Shown one piece after another: positions 1 through 13,092 of a stretch of 64,000 nucleotides of DNA. Each line of letters begins with the position of its first letter. The stretch's first letter is position 1. This DNA comes from Acridotheres tristis. Lineage: Eukaryota; Chordata; Aves; Passeriformes; Sturnidae. The position numbers and the translations under genes are program-made. The DNA lies in contig CM072888.1 in the NCBI GenBank assembly GCA_037013685.1, forward strand, positions 1,097,034 to 1,161,033, read 5' to 3'. Under the pieces are notes generated by a model. The model did not search any database, was not told the DNA's origin, and saw only the letters and a program-made list of their open reading frames with translations.

Positions 1-2975
1 AGGAGTCTGTGGCATTTTCCAAATTCTCTGTCCTAATTCAGCTCAGAACTGCCTTCAGTGGGTAGAACAAGATCTTTTCATGGGCTGACCATTACAAACA
101 CAAAAACATTAACGCAGTTTAGTGGCCTGAACTAGATTATGTTTGCATAGATTTATTATCATTTAGTTATGAACATTTCCAGCTACAAAAGCCCTCAGTC
201 CTAGCTGTGCTGTACTCCTCCTCTTCCTCTGCTGAAGGCCACCTGACAATTCCTCCCTGCTGCACACAACACATGCTGAGTTATCCAATGTCCATTCTGA
301 TACTTAACGTTGTTAATAATGCTCCAAGGCAGGGAACGTGAAGCTCCACCAAGCTCACAGTCACTCAGAAGTCGTAACAAAATCCAATGTTTCTCCCAAT
401 GCATTGCCAGAACAGCAGCTCTGCAAGGGTCAAAGGCACCTAAAGGAATCTCATCCAAGTGCTGGAGGAAAAGTGCCTCTGTAGTGACAAGCCTCTGTAG
501 AGAGGCCAGGGAGGACCAGACTCCTGGATCTGGCCCTCGCTTCCCAAGTGACCTTTGGGCAAGTTACTTCACTTCATTTGAGACCTGCAGACACCAGCCT
601 TTCCCAGCTCTGCACACCACACTGTGCAAGTCTGTGCAGCTTATCTCCAAAAAACATCTTCTCCTGGCTCATTCCTCATCTCTCTCCCCATCTTCATTGC
701 ATTAAACAGCAGCCTTGAACACACGATTGTGCACTGCTCTGATGAAAATACAAAGCCATTCCCAAGCCATGTTGCCAGCTCAGGGCTTCCCCACATGAGG
801 AGTCCCAAGTACTGTGGGATTAAATTCAACACAAGAAAACCAAAGGCCTTAAAGGTTTTTTCCATCTGACCAGTAGAAAGAAAATTCAGTAATGGCTGGG
901 ATATCTCTATTCCAACTGCATATCCCATGATTTTTCTATTACTAGCCCCTGTGCTCTGGAGCCAGGGTGGGAGAGCTGGGGGTGATCAGCTGGAGAAGGC
1001 TCTAGGGACACCTCAGAACCCCTTCCAGTGCCTAAAGGTGCTCCAGTAGAGCTGAAGAGGGACTTGGGACAAGGAGGAATGGCTTCCCACTGGCAGAGGG
1101 CAGGGTTACACTGGATATAGGGAAGAAATTCTTCCCTGTGAGGGTGGGCAGGCCCTGGCACAGGGTGCCCAGAGAAGCTGTGGCTCCCCCATCCCTGTCA
1201 GGTTGGAGAGGGTCTGGATCAACCTGGGCTAGTGGAAGGTGTCCCTGCCTGTGGCAGGGGGTTGGAACAAGATGGTGTTTGAGTTCCCTTCCCTTCCAAC
1301 CCAAACCATTCCTTGTTTCTCTATCTGCAGTTGCTTAAGAAGGGGAAATGTTCACTTAAAATAGCACCCCAGAGAGAGGGGCTGGATTAGCCCTGAGCCA
1401 AAACCTGGGTGTTTAACCCCCTCGTGCCCTACATAAAACCAAGGAGAGAGGCAGACACAGGTCTCAGTGCCAGTACTGAGAGAGCTGGCCCATGGCAGTC
1501 CTGCAGCCCACAGCACCCAAAGGTCAGCTCCCATGGTGTGAGAAACCCCGGGAGCTGTGCAGTGCCTGGCTGGGACCACAGTTTTACCAGCGAATCAACA
1601 ACTTAACAAAATAAAAGGAGAAGCCCAAGCACAGAAGGCCGGGCATGCCAGAGGCTCCAGCATCCTGAGGAGTCTGCGGGCTTTAAGTGCAGGCCCAGGG
1701 CAGGAATGCCGGCGGCACCGGAGATGTTCCATCACAGCTCCTCCTGGCCCTGAGGGGATTTCCTTGATTGAATTTCCTAGGATGCAGCCATGGCAAATGG
1801 CTCTTCATCACTCATGAAAGCCACCTAATGAGCCTTCCTGCTTTGATTAGGGCCAGTATTTGCTTTGGAGAACAGCAAATGGATAATACCATTTCCTGGG
1901 ACAAATGCTGGCGTGGAAGGACATACTGCCTTGATTACTGCTACTGAGTAATGAGGCTGTCCAGCAATCCTGGATCTAACATCCTGGCTCCCACCACCAC
2001 AGCAAACAATACCTAACGTTACAACTGCTGAAAAGAACTTGGAGATATGTTTAAAAAATAGTCAGTGGGATTGGAGTTGGAAGCTGAAACACTGAAGCAC
2101 ACAGAGGCCAGGAACGTTGAGGCATGAATAACCTGCTACAAAATGAAGCCACATCTGGGTCCCCACACTCCTACCTGAATACCCAGTGTGTACAGACAAC
2201 TGTGGACATGGCTGTAAGAAACCACTTAATGAAACTCCAAGAAATACAAACACTGCTACTGCCACTAAGGAGCAAAGCTAGATCCTCTTTTCCCTTTGGT
2301 GCACAGAAAGAGGCAAGGATTCCAACAGCCACCTAACTTCCACTCCATACAAGGGCTGTGATATTGCTATGAATTCACATTGGGCAGCTTAGACAGGCAG
2401 GCATATTCAAGCAGTGACTTCAAATATTTACGAACACGAGATATATTACTATCTGTGAGACTGAGATTAATTTGCAACATGAGTCACAATAAATAAAATA
2501 TTTCTCTGACATTTTTCCTTGAGCCATTATGCATTACAAAGCAACAAGCCCCAGTAGAACTGTATGTCCTAGTTCACCTGACTTTTATTTTTGCCCCAGG
2601 AGGGCCAGAATTGAATCTTCCATTTGATCTGAGCTGAAGAGGAATGTACAGCAAAAAATGTGCAGAGGGAATCTGGGATCTGTATAGAAGGGGCAGGAAA
2701 AAAGCCCCGGGACTTAAACTGAACACTGATAGTGCCCTTTACTGCTGAGCTGTTAAGTGTGTTTGTGCAATGGTTTACTTATAACCAAATTCAGGACCTG
2801 AAAATGATGAAGCAGCTTCAGCGAGTTTTGTTACTTTACGCCACCGATCCTGACGGTTCTGCGTGTCACGGCACGGAAAGGATGTGGAGAACATCTTCTG
2901 GCCTGGTTTTTTACTTCACCAGGTGCAAGTGCAGGCTCCCTGTCTGGTGCCTGCCTGGGGGCTGGGTTTCCTTAC
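1..2975 (-). other. SLC4A4: SLC4A4 intron 8 (partial, runs off the window)
   Basis: This is the intron downstream of exon 8, with its donor at 2975. It contains one CR1 fragment (966-1312). I see no exon: short open frames here have no recognisable homology and no matching splice phases. Confidence 0.85.
966..1312 (+). mobile_element. CR1 LINE fragment, 3' end
   Basis: This is one of the longest copies. It includes the region reading AGGAAGAAATTCTTCCCTGTG-like, CCCAGAGAAGCTGTGGCT and GGAAGGTGTCCCTGCC, and ends with TTCCAACCCAAACCATTC. It is 5'-truncated, as is usual for CR1. Confidence 0.93.
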
Positions 2976-3133
2976 CGTGTGGGAACAGGGACCTCGGTGA
3001 GAGCTCCCAGCATGACCGCCTGCTGCAGCCGCACAAAGGCAATGAAGGGGCTCTCCAGGAAATCCACCTCCCCGACCAGCACGTTGGAGGCCTCAGCGTC
3101 ACGAGGCAATTTCTTCATGAATTTATTCTTCAG
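2976..3133 (-). CDS. SLC4A4: SLC4A4 exon 8, cytoplasmic domain core
   Basis: This 158-nt exon encodes [20 protein letters not shown] and continues through [20 protein letters not shown] to [12 protein letters not shown], plus two bases (CG) of an Arg codon. Acceptor GCTGCAG ends at 3134 and donor GTAAGG starts at 2975, phase 2. The segment [21 protein letters not shown] is a hallmark of the SLC4 family. The only difference I notice from the human protein is Glu-Ser for Asp-Thr before PFIAF. It is the last exon of the gene inside the window; the next should begin FLFILLGPKG and lies below position 1. Confidence 0.97.
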
Positions 3134-5426
3134 CTGCAGCAGTGAAAGAGGAAGGAAAAGAAAATTAAGTTGCGTTGGGCACGTTCTTCTCATCTCAGTG
3201 CCGTAGCGGTGCACCCTCGGTGTGGATCCAGCCATGGAGAAATGTCATCACCAGGGAAGGGGAAACTCTCAGCAGCAGCCACTGGGTTCTAAAGCTCAGC
3301 CTCTGCGAGACGCCTTTGTGTGAACTTCAGCAGCGGCAGAATTCGTGTGCCATTGGAGGCTTTTGAAAACCCTGCCCTCAGCTGGTTCCCAATCTGCCCC
3401 TCTCCCTGGGTGATCTCTGGAGATGCTCTGTGTGTGCCTGGCCAAGGGTGAATGGAGCGGGAGGATGTACTGCCAGGAGCACCAGCACCAGGGGGGCACT
3501 GAACTGGGCTATGAATCCCTAATGAGCTGCATGTGGTGACTCAAGGAAGGAGAAAAATGGAAAAAGTCTCAGGAAAATACATGAATTGATTAAACAGGAA
3601 GAAAACTGCTGGAACTATTCTATCCCTGCATGCTTCAATCAGGATTACCATCAGAAAAAATAGTAAATAAGCATCCAGGAGCACTGCGGAGGAAGTCTGG
3701 AAAAGCGCTACCAGTTCTTCCACAGACAGTGGAACAAGGATCATTCAGCAACACCAGGGCTGGTTTGGACACCTGGCTCAGGTGATTCTCTGAGCCAGAA
3801 CTGACCTGCAGGGTTTCCTGTGGCCACTCAGCTCCTGAGGCTGAAGGCTCCAGCCCCTTCCCCCCTGCCGAGCACAGCAAACCACTGTCACTAATTTTGA
3901 GGAGGTGCCATTACTGTGGGTTTTTTTCATCTCCAAATGAGTTTTGCAGCACTACTCGCCACTTTCTTAAATCATTTATCAGACAGGTAATGAGTGCAGT
4001 CAGCACTTAAAATCCATTCTGAACCATTCCCCAAAGAAGCTTTGGAAAGATCTGAGTCCTCAGCAGCATCCAGGAACAAGGGAGGGACGGGGGAGCCTCA
4101 CTGTCCCCTGCCAAGTCGAACATTATTTCAACCCAACCACTAATGTTATGTTAAAAGCCACAGGTCTCCAGCACTATACTTGCAAAAAGGCACACAACAA
4201 CCTCAAAATCCCAATTTCCTGAAATGTACTGTAGCACTTGGATCACCACCACCACTCTGGATCAATTGGAAATGAAAGCAGCTCCTAAGTAGCACTTAAG
4301 GAAGGTTAATTCCCCCTGGAACTTGAACCTGTCTGTCTCTCTGTTTTTCTGTATCTGCTCACACATAGGTTTAAGATCATCTGATCATCTTCCCACAACT
4401 TATCCCATGAACAGCTGCCTCCAGGGGTACCTTCTAGGCTCCGGGCTGCTCCATCACCCAAGGATGGCTTAGAGGGCCACCGTGGATGTGGGGAGAAACC
4501 AGGCAGGCAAAACTGCTCTCTGCATCAAGAAAAACAGCAAAAGTAAAGGCAATTCCAGTTAACTGAACTTTCTAGACACTTTTCCTTTACTCCTTTCCTC
4601 CAGAAGGGTGGCACTGATGGTACTGGAAGACAGTCATTTTCCCTGGAGCTCCATGGAGGGAAAGTACACCACCCAAGCTGACAGACCTCAAAATTGGGAA
4701 TGTCTGCTTGCAGCTGTGGAGATGAGAAGATGTTCCAATGGGAAAAGTAGGCAATCACTCCCACAATCAATCACAGGACTGCATTCCCAAGAATGGGATC
4801 CAGGCAGCGCCTCGCTGTCCATTGCTCCCCAGGAAAGGCAGGAGAGTTTCTCTAAACAAGGCAAATTTCTTTTTTAACCTCAGCAGTGGCTTTGGCACAG
4901 ATCCCCTGTTGACATGGAAACACCAGGCTGAATACACAGTGTCTACACCACAACAAATAAGAAAGGTTTTGTGCCTCCCTCTGACTGACCGTATTCATTC
5001 AGAGCCAGGCTCGTCCCACATCCAAGCCCTCTGGAAGCAGAGATAACACCAGGTCAGGAACCTCCCCTTATATCAACATACATTCCCTTTCTCTATGCTG
5101 TTGCATCAGCTCAGGAATAGCAGGTCCCTGGGAAAAGAGATTTCCTTTCATGCCCTCTTTATTTTACATGTTAGCACTGAAGGAGTCCTGGTGGTTCAGG
5201 CACTCGGAGCTGCCAAGGACATTCTAACAGAGCACAGCCAAAGGATTTTTTGCAGGAGGAGGGACTGGAGTGGGGACAGCAGGAGGAACTTCCCCACTTT
5301 CCTATGGTCTGCTGGCACTATGGCACCAGATGGGCTAATAAAGCATCTACCTGACTCTTTTCAGTCACTTTCCTTCACATATAAGCTGCAAAAAATAAAA
5401 GTTTTAAGTGTTTCTAAATATTAAGA

Positions 5427-5569
5427 TGTGGTTGCCCCATCCCTGGAAGTGTCCAAGGCCAGGTTGGACAGGGCTTGGAGAGACTTGGTCTAGGGGAAGG
5501 AGGCCCTGCCCTTGGCAGGGGCTGGAATAGATGATATTTAAGATCCCAGTCCATTCTGAGATTCTATGA
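5427..5569 (+). mobile_element. CR1 LINE 3' end fragment
   Basis: It starts at the CCCCATCCCTGGAAGTGTCC segment and ends with the CR1 terminal octamer ATTCTATG. Confidence 0.92.
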
Positions 5570-7356
5570 ATATGGTGCTAGTGAAAAAACTTGATCCAAC
5601 AACTTGATGGTCAGGAGCTGAGGAATTCTCCAGCCACGAGAGGTCCTGGTTTTACAGACATAGCTCCAGCACCACTGGTGTATCTGGCAACAGAGAGCTG
5701 GGAGCCCAGGAGAGGCCAGGAAGTCTAGATGCTCACTTAATAATTGCTATACAGAAAGGAAGAATAAATTGTCCCAAAATGCCACTGCTTGTCTCTCCAG
5801 CTGCAAATGCCCAGGGCATTAACTGCAGCCAACACCTCCTACAATACAACAAATGAAGGCAAATGCCTTCTCTGCACTGTTACCTCAGGGGCAGTGCTCT
5901 GCAAAAACAAACACAATGAAAGGGAATACACCTCCCTCTTCCCTAATCATCTTTATAAAATGCCAAACAAGCCCAAAGCGAAAAACACGATACAAGACAC
6001 AACACAAGATCCGTGGGCCCTTCCTGAAGCCGTTTCTCATGGGAGCAGTTTGAGCTGGGGCCCAGCAGCTTCTGCAGGATCCTGAGCCAGCCTCTTTGCA
6101 ATCCCCATGGATCCAGCCACCGTTCCCACGGCACAGAGGGCCAGCTGATGCAAACACCCCTGGGCCAGGCAGAGCTGTGTGGGTCCCTGGCAGTAGGGAT
6201 GAATCCGGGAGGGTTTTCTGACATGCATGTGAAACCTGAACCTTACAACATCCAGAGAAAAGGAGCAGGAATGCTACAGATCAAGGGAGCATGCTGGCTA
6301 TAAACTCCCTAGAGTATTACTTGCTCCATTCCAAATAGCATTAAAGGCTTCAGAACAGAATATTAAGGACGTAGGAAGACAGGAAAATCACTGAAGGTAC
6401 AAAGAAGTTTGGCCAAAGCCTTTTTTCCTCTAAAACACGGGCACACAAGCCTCTATCTGTGTAAAACCAGGGAGTGACTAAGGATGCAGGAAGGCAGTCC
6501 TGCTCCATGCAACTGCTATAAACTGACCTCACCCACTGCAGTTCTTACAAGCACACAAATAAATAAAAACTGGCATAATCTGTGTCTCCAGCAGATTCCC
6601 CCCTGCCTGTATGGCCTCACTACCTGTCCAGCTTCCAGATGGGAAGCCCAGATAAGAACAGCCAGTCTCCCTGCTGCCAAGCAAAGTGAACCTGTTCCCT
6701 GTGCAGCTTGTGTTGTGGGAACACGATGGATTATTGCTGTGCCTCCTGTATGGCACACCGAGTCCTGCTCCAGGAAGTTGCCAGGCACCACCACAATGCC
6801 ACAAACTCAGTCAAGGCAGGACTTTGAGTCGATCAGCCATGAAAACTGAGCTCTAAGGTGATGTCTCGAGGTGCAGAGGACAAGGCTCCTACTTGTGCAA
6901 AGCTCATCAGCAGGACACAGGCTAAGTAACTGAGAGTCTTTTTGGAACTCTACACTTAGCAATAAACAGTTCTCACTACCAAGAGCCAGGCATTATGCAC
7001 ATCGGAACTTAAGAACTTTGGAGCATGCTCCCAGCTGCATCTATGAAGAGATTTCCCTACTAGGGCTACCAAAACATCTATTTTTATATCCAATTCTCCA
7101 CCAAAGTCCATTATCTGAATTTCCAGAGACACAGGAGGGGCAGTGGGGACTGTCTACACCACTGAGAGCTGCTGCAATGCTCAGCCTCAGCTTTGGGCTG
7201 GTCAAGCATTAAAACCCCAACTACAATGGGATTAAAAATATAACACAGCAGTTTGTCCAATGACAAAAGCTATTTAATAATCCTCCTTCTTCCCCAGGTG
7301 TGGCTGTGTGTACTAAAGGAAACAGGTATTTTGGAAACACAACCAATACAGATGGC

Positions 7357-7386
7357 ACTACAACATACTACAACATACTACAACAC
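7357..7386. repeat. Three-copy decamer tandem repeat
   Basis: The unit ACTACAACAT occurs twice exactly and a third time with one change. Confidence 0.95.
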
Positions 7387-8446
7387 TGCATGACACTGAG
7401 GTCAGTGTGGAACATGCTGTTCTCCTTCTCTTTCCATGGAAGTGCATTTCTTTAGGCAAATATCTATTTCTTTTAAAAATATTTCACTAGTCTGAACTCA
7501 CTTTTCTACCTCAATTATATTGCTGTGTCCCTTTCAGGAGACACTTACAGCAGACTGTGACCAGCCATTGCTGAGGGACGAGAGTCATCCCCAACTGGCC
7601 AGCAACACTGTGCTACCCAAATAATTTTCCAAAGTGACTCATTTGTATTCAGAATCACCATGGGACTAGGGAATGCTCAAAGACACAGACCAAAAAAGAG
7701 ATTCTCCGAAAGAAACAGCCGGGCTTTGAGAATAACCCACTTTTTGAACCCAGACAAAGGTTTTTTGAAACTTGCACAGAGACCTCATTCAGCCACCAGT
7801 TTTCTAAGAGTTGGAATAAACTTACTGTTACCCCTCAGAACGGGCAGCCTTCGGGAAGGACGGAAACACACACAAAGACAGCCCGTATGCACAGCACAAA
7901 CATTACCCTAGTCTAACAAAGAGGTCAAGTCCAGGGACATTTGTCACTAGAGGCCAATTTTAACTTGATTACTGACTGCATTTTGGAGCTGCTCTCCCAC
8001 ATTACCTGTCAGCACAGCCTCTCTCCTGCTGGGACGTGCAGGGGGAGGTGGCACCTTTGTTCCACCAGCTGCTGCAGCAGGGACACGTTCCCCTACATGC
8101 TTCTGCTCTACCCCACGGCTCCTGTGAACACTCAGCCCAGGGTGCTCCTCTGCGGACCCTTGTAACCCCTCAGCAGGAAGAGGATCCGAAATCCATCACT
8201 CCCTGGTTATTTTCCCTCCTTTCCCATGCAGATCAGCAAGATGCCATCTATGTGGTGTCACTTGCTTCAGACCTTATAAGAGATTAACTTGCTGTTTCCT
8301 AGGGTTGGTGCTTAAAAAGATTGGAGGAACCAGCCACAGGACTCAGAAATACTCACTCCTCTTCTTTTTTCTGGGCTAAGCCATTTCCCCAACATCCAGC
8401 TCCTCTCCAAACACATCCCTGAGAGGAGGCTGGACCTGGAGCTTAC

Positions 8447-8523
8447 CTGGTCCTTCTCAGGCTTGTCCGAGATGTCGTTGAGGCTGGTGGAAGTCAGGTT
8501 TCGGTGAGCCATGCCTGGGCTGC
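8447..8523 (-). CDS. SLC4A4: SLC4A4 exon 7, short linker exon
   Basis: This 77-nt exon gives two bases completing Gly and then 25 codons, [20 protein letters not shown] followed by PEKDQ. Acceptor CTTACAG ends at 8524 and donor GTAAGC starts at 8446, leaving phase 0. Mammalian NBCe1 has the same segment with minor changes (human SPAMTHRNLTSSSLND). It is the flexible, Ser/Thr-rich linker between the two halves of the cytoplasmic domain and is less conserved than its neighbours. Length and reading frame match both the long and the cassette-skipped forms of exon 6. Confidence 0.96.
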
Positions 8524-9879
8524 CTGTAAGAACAACGTCCACACCAGTTAAAGCACCTGCTTGGATCCAGTCAGAACACAGAGGCTCAGGCTACAGCAAC
8601 ACCTTTCCTTGGGAGGCTGATGTGGGGAATTCCTGACCCTGACAAGCTGCTTTCTGTCACTTGATGTGGCACAGGGGGGTTTAAGATGCTAACACTTTGT
8701 CACCTCTGAACCTAGCAGTCCAGTGACTCCCAGGACAGCAAAGCAGTCCAAGGACTTTCCATAATTCCTGCCTGTGGGAGAGAAGCAAAGCAGCCCCACG
8801 GTACTGGCCAGGTCACCCAGGACCCACCACAAACCCATCCCTTCACAGGGCTGGGACCGTCAGGGTACAAAGCCCTGGCCTCAGCTCTCCCACGTGGCTG
8901 GCATCTGCCCTCCTCAGCATCCCAGACACTGCCCTCAGCACAGGCAGAGAGGGAGGGTGGCAGCTCCTGCTCCTTTGAGACAGCCCCAGTAAACACCTCC
9001 CTCACTCCAAGTAAGCTCATTAACTAAGCTCATGAACCTTAAGCATCTCACTGATTAAAACAACGCATGTGCCACACTGATGGGCCAAGAGTCACCAATT
9101 CCTGACACCAGATTCTCCAGAGAGGTGAAGAAACTCCAGAGACACAGGAAAATAATGAAATTTAGAACAACCCAAAACAAACAACAAACCAATAGTAAAC
9201 AAAGACTTCTGGGACGGATACAGAATCAGAAATCACAGCAGTCAGTATGAATCGTTATAAATTATCCTGAAACGTTCCCATCCTTTCTCATCACGTTTGT
9301 AGGAACCTGAAACAGCACCAGGAGTTTTTATCCCAGAGTTTCTGACCACGAACTTCGTCGGAAAGAGACGAAACATTTAAAGAAAAAAATGGCAAGGAGG
9401 TATCTCCCAACTGAGGCTGCATTTTGAGACAACATTTATTTGATATTATTAAAAGGAATGTCCAAGTTCTCAGTGTTCATCAGCTCCCAGCACAAACAAG
9501 CTCAATAATAAATCAGCATCAGGAGCAAATAACCAAAGGAGTAGGAATAAAAAACTCTGGACTCCTCAGAGGCAGGTTTTCTTTAGAACATGTGTGGGGA
9601 TAGATTCAAAGCAGCTGTACCTGCTGTGTGTTACTGCCACATTCAGCAACATCAGCACAGCCAAAGCCAAGCACAATTAGAGAAATCATGTATTACAAAT
9701 GGGGATCCCCAGCTTCAACTCTTCCTGCTCTTATTTAAGACCCCACTTAGCTGCTATTTTTCCAGATTACATGACTTGTTTGCTTTGTTTATTAGATTCC
9801 AAGCTGACTGCTCCCTGGGATATTATGACTTCTTCTGTCAAGAAAGGCTTGTGCCTTTCTCTGCCCTTGCTACCAGCCT

Positions 9880-9963
9880 CCTTCTTCTAATGGGCTCCAC
9901 ACAGCCACATAGACAGAGCAGCTCCAAACAAACCTTCTCCTGATGGGCTCCACACAGCCACAC
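9880..9963. repeat. Diverged direct repeat, 53-bp period
   Basis: ATGGGCTCCACACAGCCACA appears at 9890 and again at 9943, with similar CCTTCT-rich sequence before each copy. It suggests a local duplication of about 53 bp followed by substitutions. Confidence 0.9.
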
Positions 9964-10966
9964 AAACTCACCACTGTCCCAGAAAAACATGGACTACAAA
10001 GTTTGGGCTGCTGAGACCCCTGTGCAGGGCTTCTGGCACACAACACTCACCCTTATGGTGTTTGCTAGCAAAGGATCATTTCCTGATCCAGGCCCAGTTC
10101 CCACTCCTGTCTCCCTGGCAAAGGTGACCTGAGCCTGTCCATGGCCTGCTCAGCCAAGGACTCGTGAGGGAAGTACAGCATGCAGTCCAGACCCCTCCAT
10201 GCTATTATCTCGTCCTGGGAATCAGCTCCACAGTAATCTGTCATGGGGAATACCCTGGAATTCAGACATGGGTGGCTTGCTGTGGCCACCAAAGAACACC
10301 TCTGTGCCAGCAGTGGCATAAGCTGTGCCTTCCTGGGAGGAGCAGTGTGCTCCTCTGGGATCAGCAAGGCTCCCACCAGTCATGTCTGACACAGGGGATC
10401 ACACAGGAGTGGTGCCAGAGACCTGTCTGGCTCACCCCAGAGAGATCAAGCTGGCAGACTACCTTAGGATAATTTATATGAAAATTAAAATACTTCAGCC
10501 CCTTTAACAGCCAAAGGACACACTTCAAGAGACAAAAAAAAAAGTGCCAGCAGCCACCTTAGATTACCCTTGGAAGGGGAGTATGGCCTGACCTGCCTGC
10601 TTCATCCCAGGTGATGGAAGGAAGGAAAAGAGAACGAAACAAAGCAGAGGAGGAGACAGTGAGATAAACTGAACAGCCAGAGCAGCATCACTCCCCACTG
10701 TTAATGCAGCAGCAAGCGTTAGGAGCCTGGCTGGGGGGAATTGCCACCTCCTGGTCCTGTCCTGGCCCCCAGTCTGCCCACCCAGAGCCCTGCCCAGCAC
10801 TTACTGAGCCATCCCACGCTGGGGCTGCGCTGCACTCCCAGTTCATCGTCCAACGTGCGCGTGGCCAGGCAGGGCACGGAGCTCTCGAGGGGGCTGCGTG
10901 CTTGGGCCAGGCAAGCAGGAGACAGGAGCAGCAGCAAAGAGCAGGAAGAGAGCAAAGGGGAAAAGT

Positions 10967-10986
10967 TAAAAGAAAAGAAAAGAAAA
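10967..10986. repeat. AAAAG-rich simple repeat
   Basis: It is a run of AAAAG-type units (AAGAAAAGAAAAGAAAA) in an otherwise purine-rich stretch from about 10920 to 11045. Confidence 0.85.
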
Positions 10987-11550
10987 TTATGCCAGAAAGA
11001 AAGGCTGAAGCAGTGGTACAGGGAAGCCAGGCAGGAGAGAAGGTGTGAGATCACCAAGGCCCACTCATTTAGATGCTGACATCTCCTCTGCAGCTCCACC
11101 TCGCAGCGTTCTCGTGGCAGGGCTGGACACAGCTTTCCATCCCTGGTGTCTGATATTCAGGCTTCTTTGAAGCACACCTCAAGGAAGTGAGTGAGCAGCT
11201 GCAGTGCTGGTGGAACTGCGCAGTTCCAGGCTGCAGCACCATCAGTAACAACAGGTTTTTGAAAACAGAGATCAGGTCCCAGGAGCCAAGTTTTGAGCAT
11301 CTGTACATACTCAGGCACACCAATCCAGATTTGGAAATGCTTACCTTAGTCTGCAATGTCTCCAATGATGCCAGTACATACACTGATAGAGGTTTTCCAA
11401 GCATTCCATTGACACCACATCATTTCTGACTTCAACTGCTCACCTCTGTGCTGGTATTGTTCAGCTGATGCCACTGTTCAGCTACAAAGGCACTGAGGTG
11501 ACAGTTCATGTGAAAAACTCTGACCTGACTAATGCTGAACCAGAGGAGCC

Positions 11551-11691
11551 ATGGCTGCCCCATGCCTGGATGTGTCAAAGAGGCAGAGCTTGGAGTAACC
11601 TGGGCTAGTGGAAGGTGTCCCTTTCAGCAGCAGGGGGCTGGAACAAGAGGGTCTTTCAGCCCCCTTCCAACCCAAACTCTTCTAGGATTCT
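11551..11691 (+). mobile_element. CR1 LINE 3' end fragment
   Basis: It carries CTAGTGGAAGGTGTCCCT and CCTTCCAACCCAAACTCT and ends near an AGGATTCTA terminal remnant. Confidence 0.9.
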
Positions 11692-13028
11692 AAAGTAGAA
11701 TAAAACCCTTTTCCCCCTGCAGCCAGGTACTCTCCTCCTGTGGCTCAGCTGACACCTTGCCAACAGCCTGCTATTCCCACTCAACTGTTTCCAAGCCATG
11801 CTGCCAGCACAGTGTGAACAAACAGTGCTCAGGAGGTGTTTAGGCAGCACCCACACGGTGATGGGACCGTGCCATTATTTATGGTGCTTAAACACACACA
11901 CCTAAACACATCACAGTTTTCTATAGGCTCTGCCAACGTGGGTTTAGCAGCATTTGATCGTTTCTCACTTGCCAAAGGCTCCCACGGGTGTTAAATTATA
12001 CAAAACGTCAGCGGGCACAAAGCTCTGAAAGACAAATCTCAAAATGGGTAGCAAATGTCATCACAGAAGGCTGGTAAATATTGATCAGTCCTCAGGCACC
12101 TGCAGAAGGGATGGGAAGCATAGATCCCATGTTATACCATGGCAAACCCCAAGGTGTGCCAACTGCAGAGCTGCTAGAACAGTGTTACACACTGCTCCAG
12201 GGGTGCAGGACAAGGGCTGTGCCAGGAAGGGATGCAAAGAACTCTTCAAAAGCCACTCAACAAAACCAGACACACAAAAAACTGTCAAAAACCCATCAAA
12301 AACCCCTGCAGGAGTCCCATCAACATGTGACATGGAAATATCCTTGCTGAACACTTCATACAGCTCAAACTTCTTCTAATGGGAGCAAGGCGTGGAGGGA
12401 TTGCTTAGTCCAGCTTTGTATGCCCAGAATTTTGGCAATCATCTTTTTCCTACTGAACAGACAGCAAAGGAGTGTTGTGATTGATCCTCCCCCATCCATG
12501 GCACACAAGGAACTACCCTCTCTTGCCCAATTCCTTTCTCAGAGCAAAGGGATTCCTGACAAAACCTCCTGCCACAGCATGAGCCACGTGAACCTCTATG
12601 ATGCAGTGATGAAGAGCAGGTATCAGAGCACACCTTGGCTGTGTCTCTGCCCATCTGATCACCACCTTACCTTCAAACAGAGCAGGGACATGAAACATGG
12701 AGGCTGAGGATGACTGGCTCCCAGGGACCACAGAGCCACTCCCATCCCTAGGGAGGGCTGGCAAAGGATAGAGATGCTCCAGGATCAGTAATGTCAAGGA
12801 GATGAGCAGTCTATCATTCTTTCTTAAGTTCCTGAATTTCTAGAGGCATCTGGGATAACTGCATGGGGCACATTCATCTCAGAAGTAAAAAAAAAACAAA
12901 ACCAAAACATTTGGAAGCCCTAAGAATTCAGTTATTTAAGCACTCTGAACCAAGTGAGATAGAGGCACCTCAGGATTTTTTTGAGCCACGGCCCAGGGTA
13001 TATTTCCAAATTTCAGATCTAGCAAACA

Positions 13029-13092
13029 GGTCCCACCCCTGCAAGTGTTCAAGAGCAGGTTGGCTGGCTTGCAGAAGGTGTCCCTGCTGAGC
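13029..13092 (+). mobile_element. Short, decayed CR1 remnant
   Basis: GCAAGTGTTCAAGAGCAGGTTGG followed closely by AGAAGGTGTCCCTGCT matches the CR1 3' region with an internal deletion. Confidence 0.65.

Larger units (their letters stand above)
3134..8446 (-). other. SLC4A4: SLC4A4 intron 7
   Basis: This is a 5.3-kb phase-0 intron. It holds one CR1 3' end (5427-5569) and a three-copy decamer repeat (7357-7386). I see nothing else identifiable. Confidence 0.9.

Noticed and set aside
9880..9963. Repeat with spacer suggestive of a CRISPR-like array
   Set aside because: Only two diverged copies in a vertebrate intron; it is a simple local duplication.
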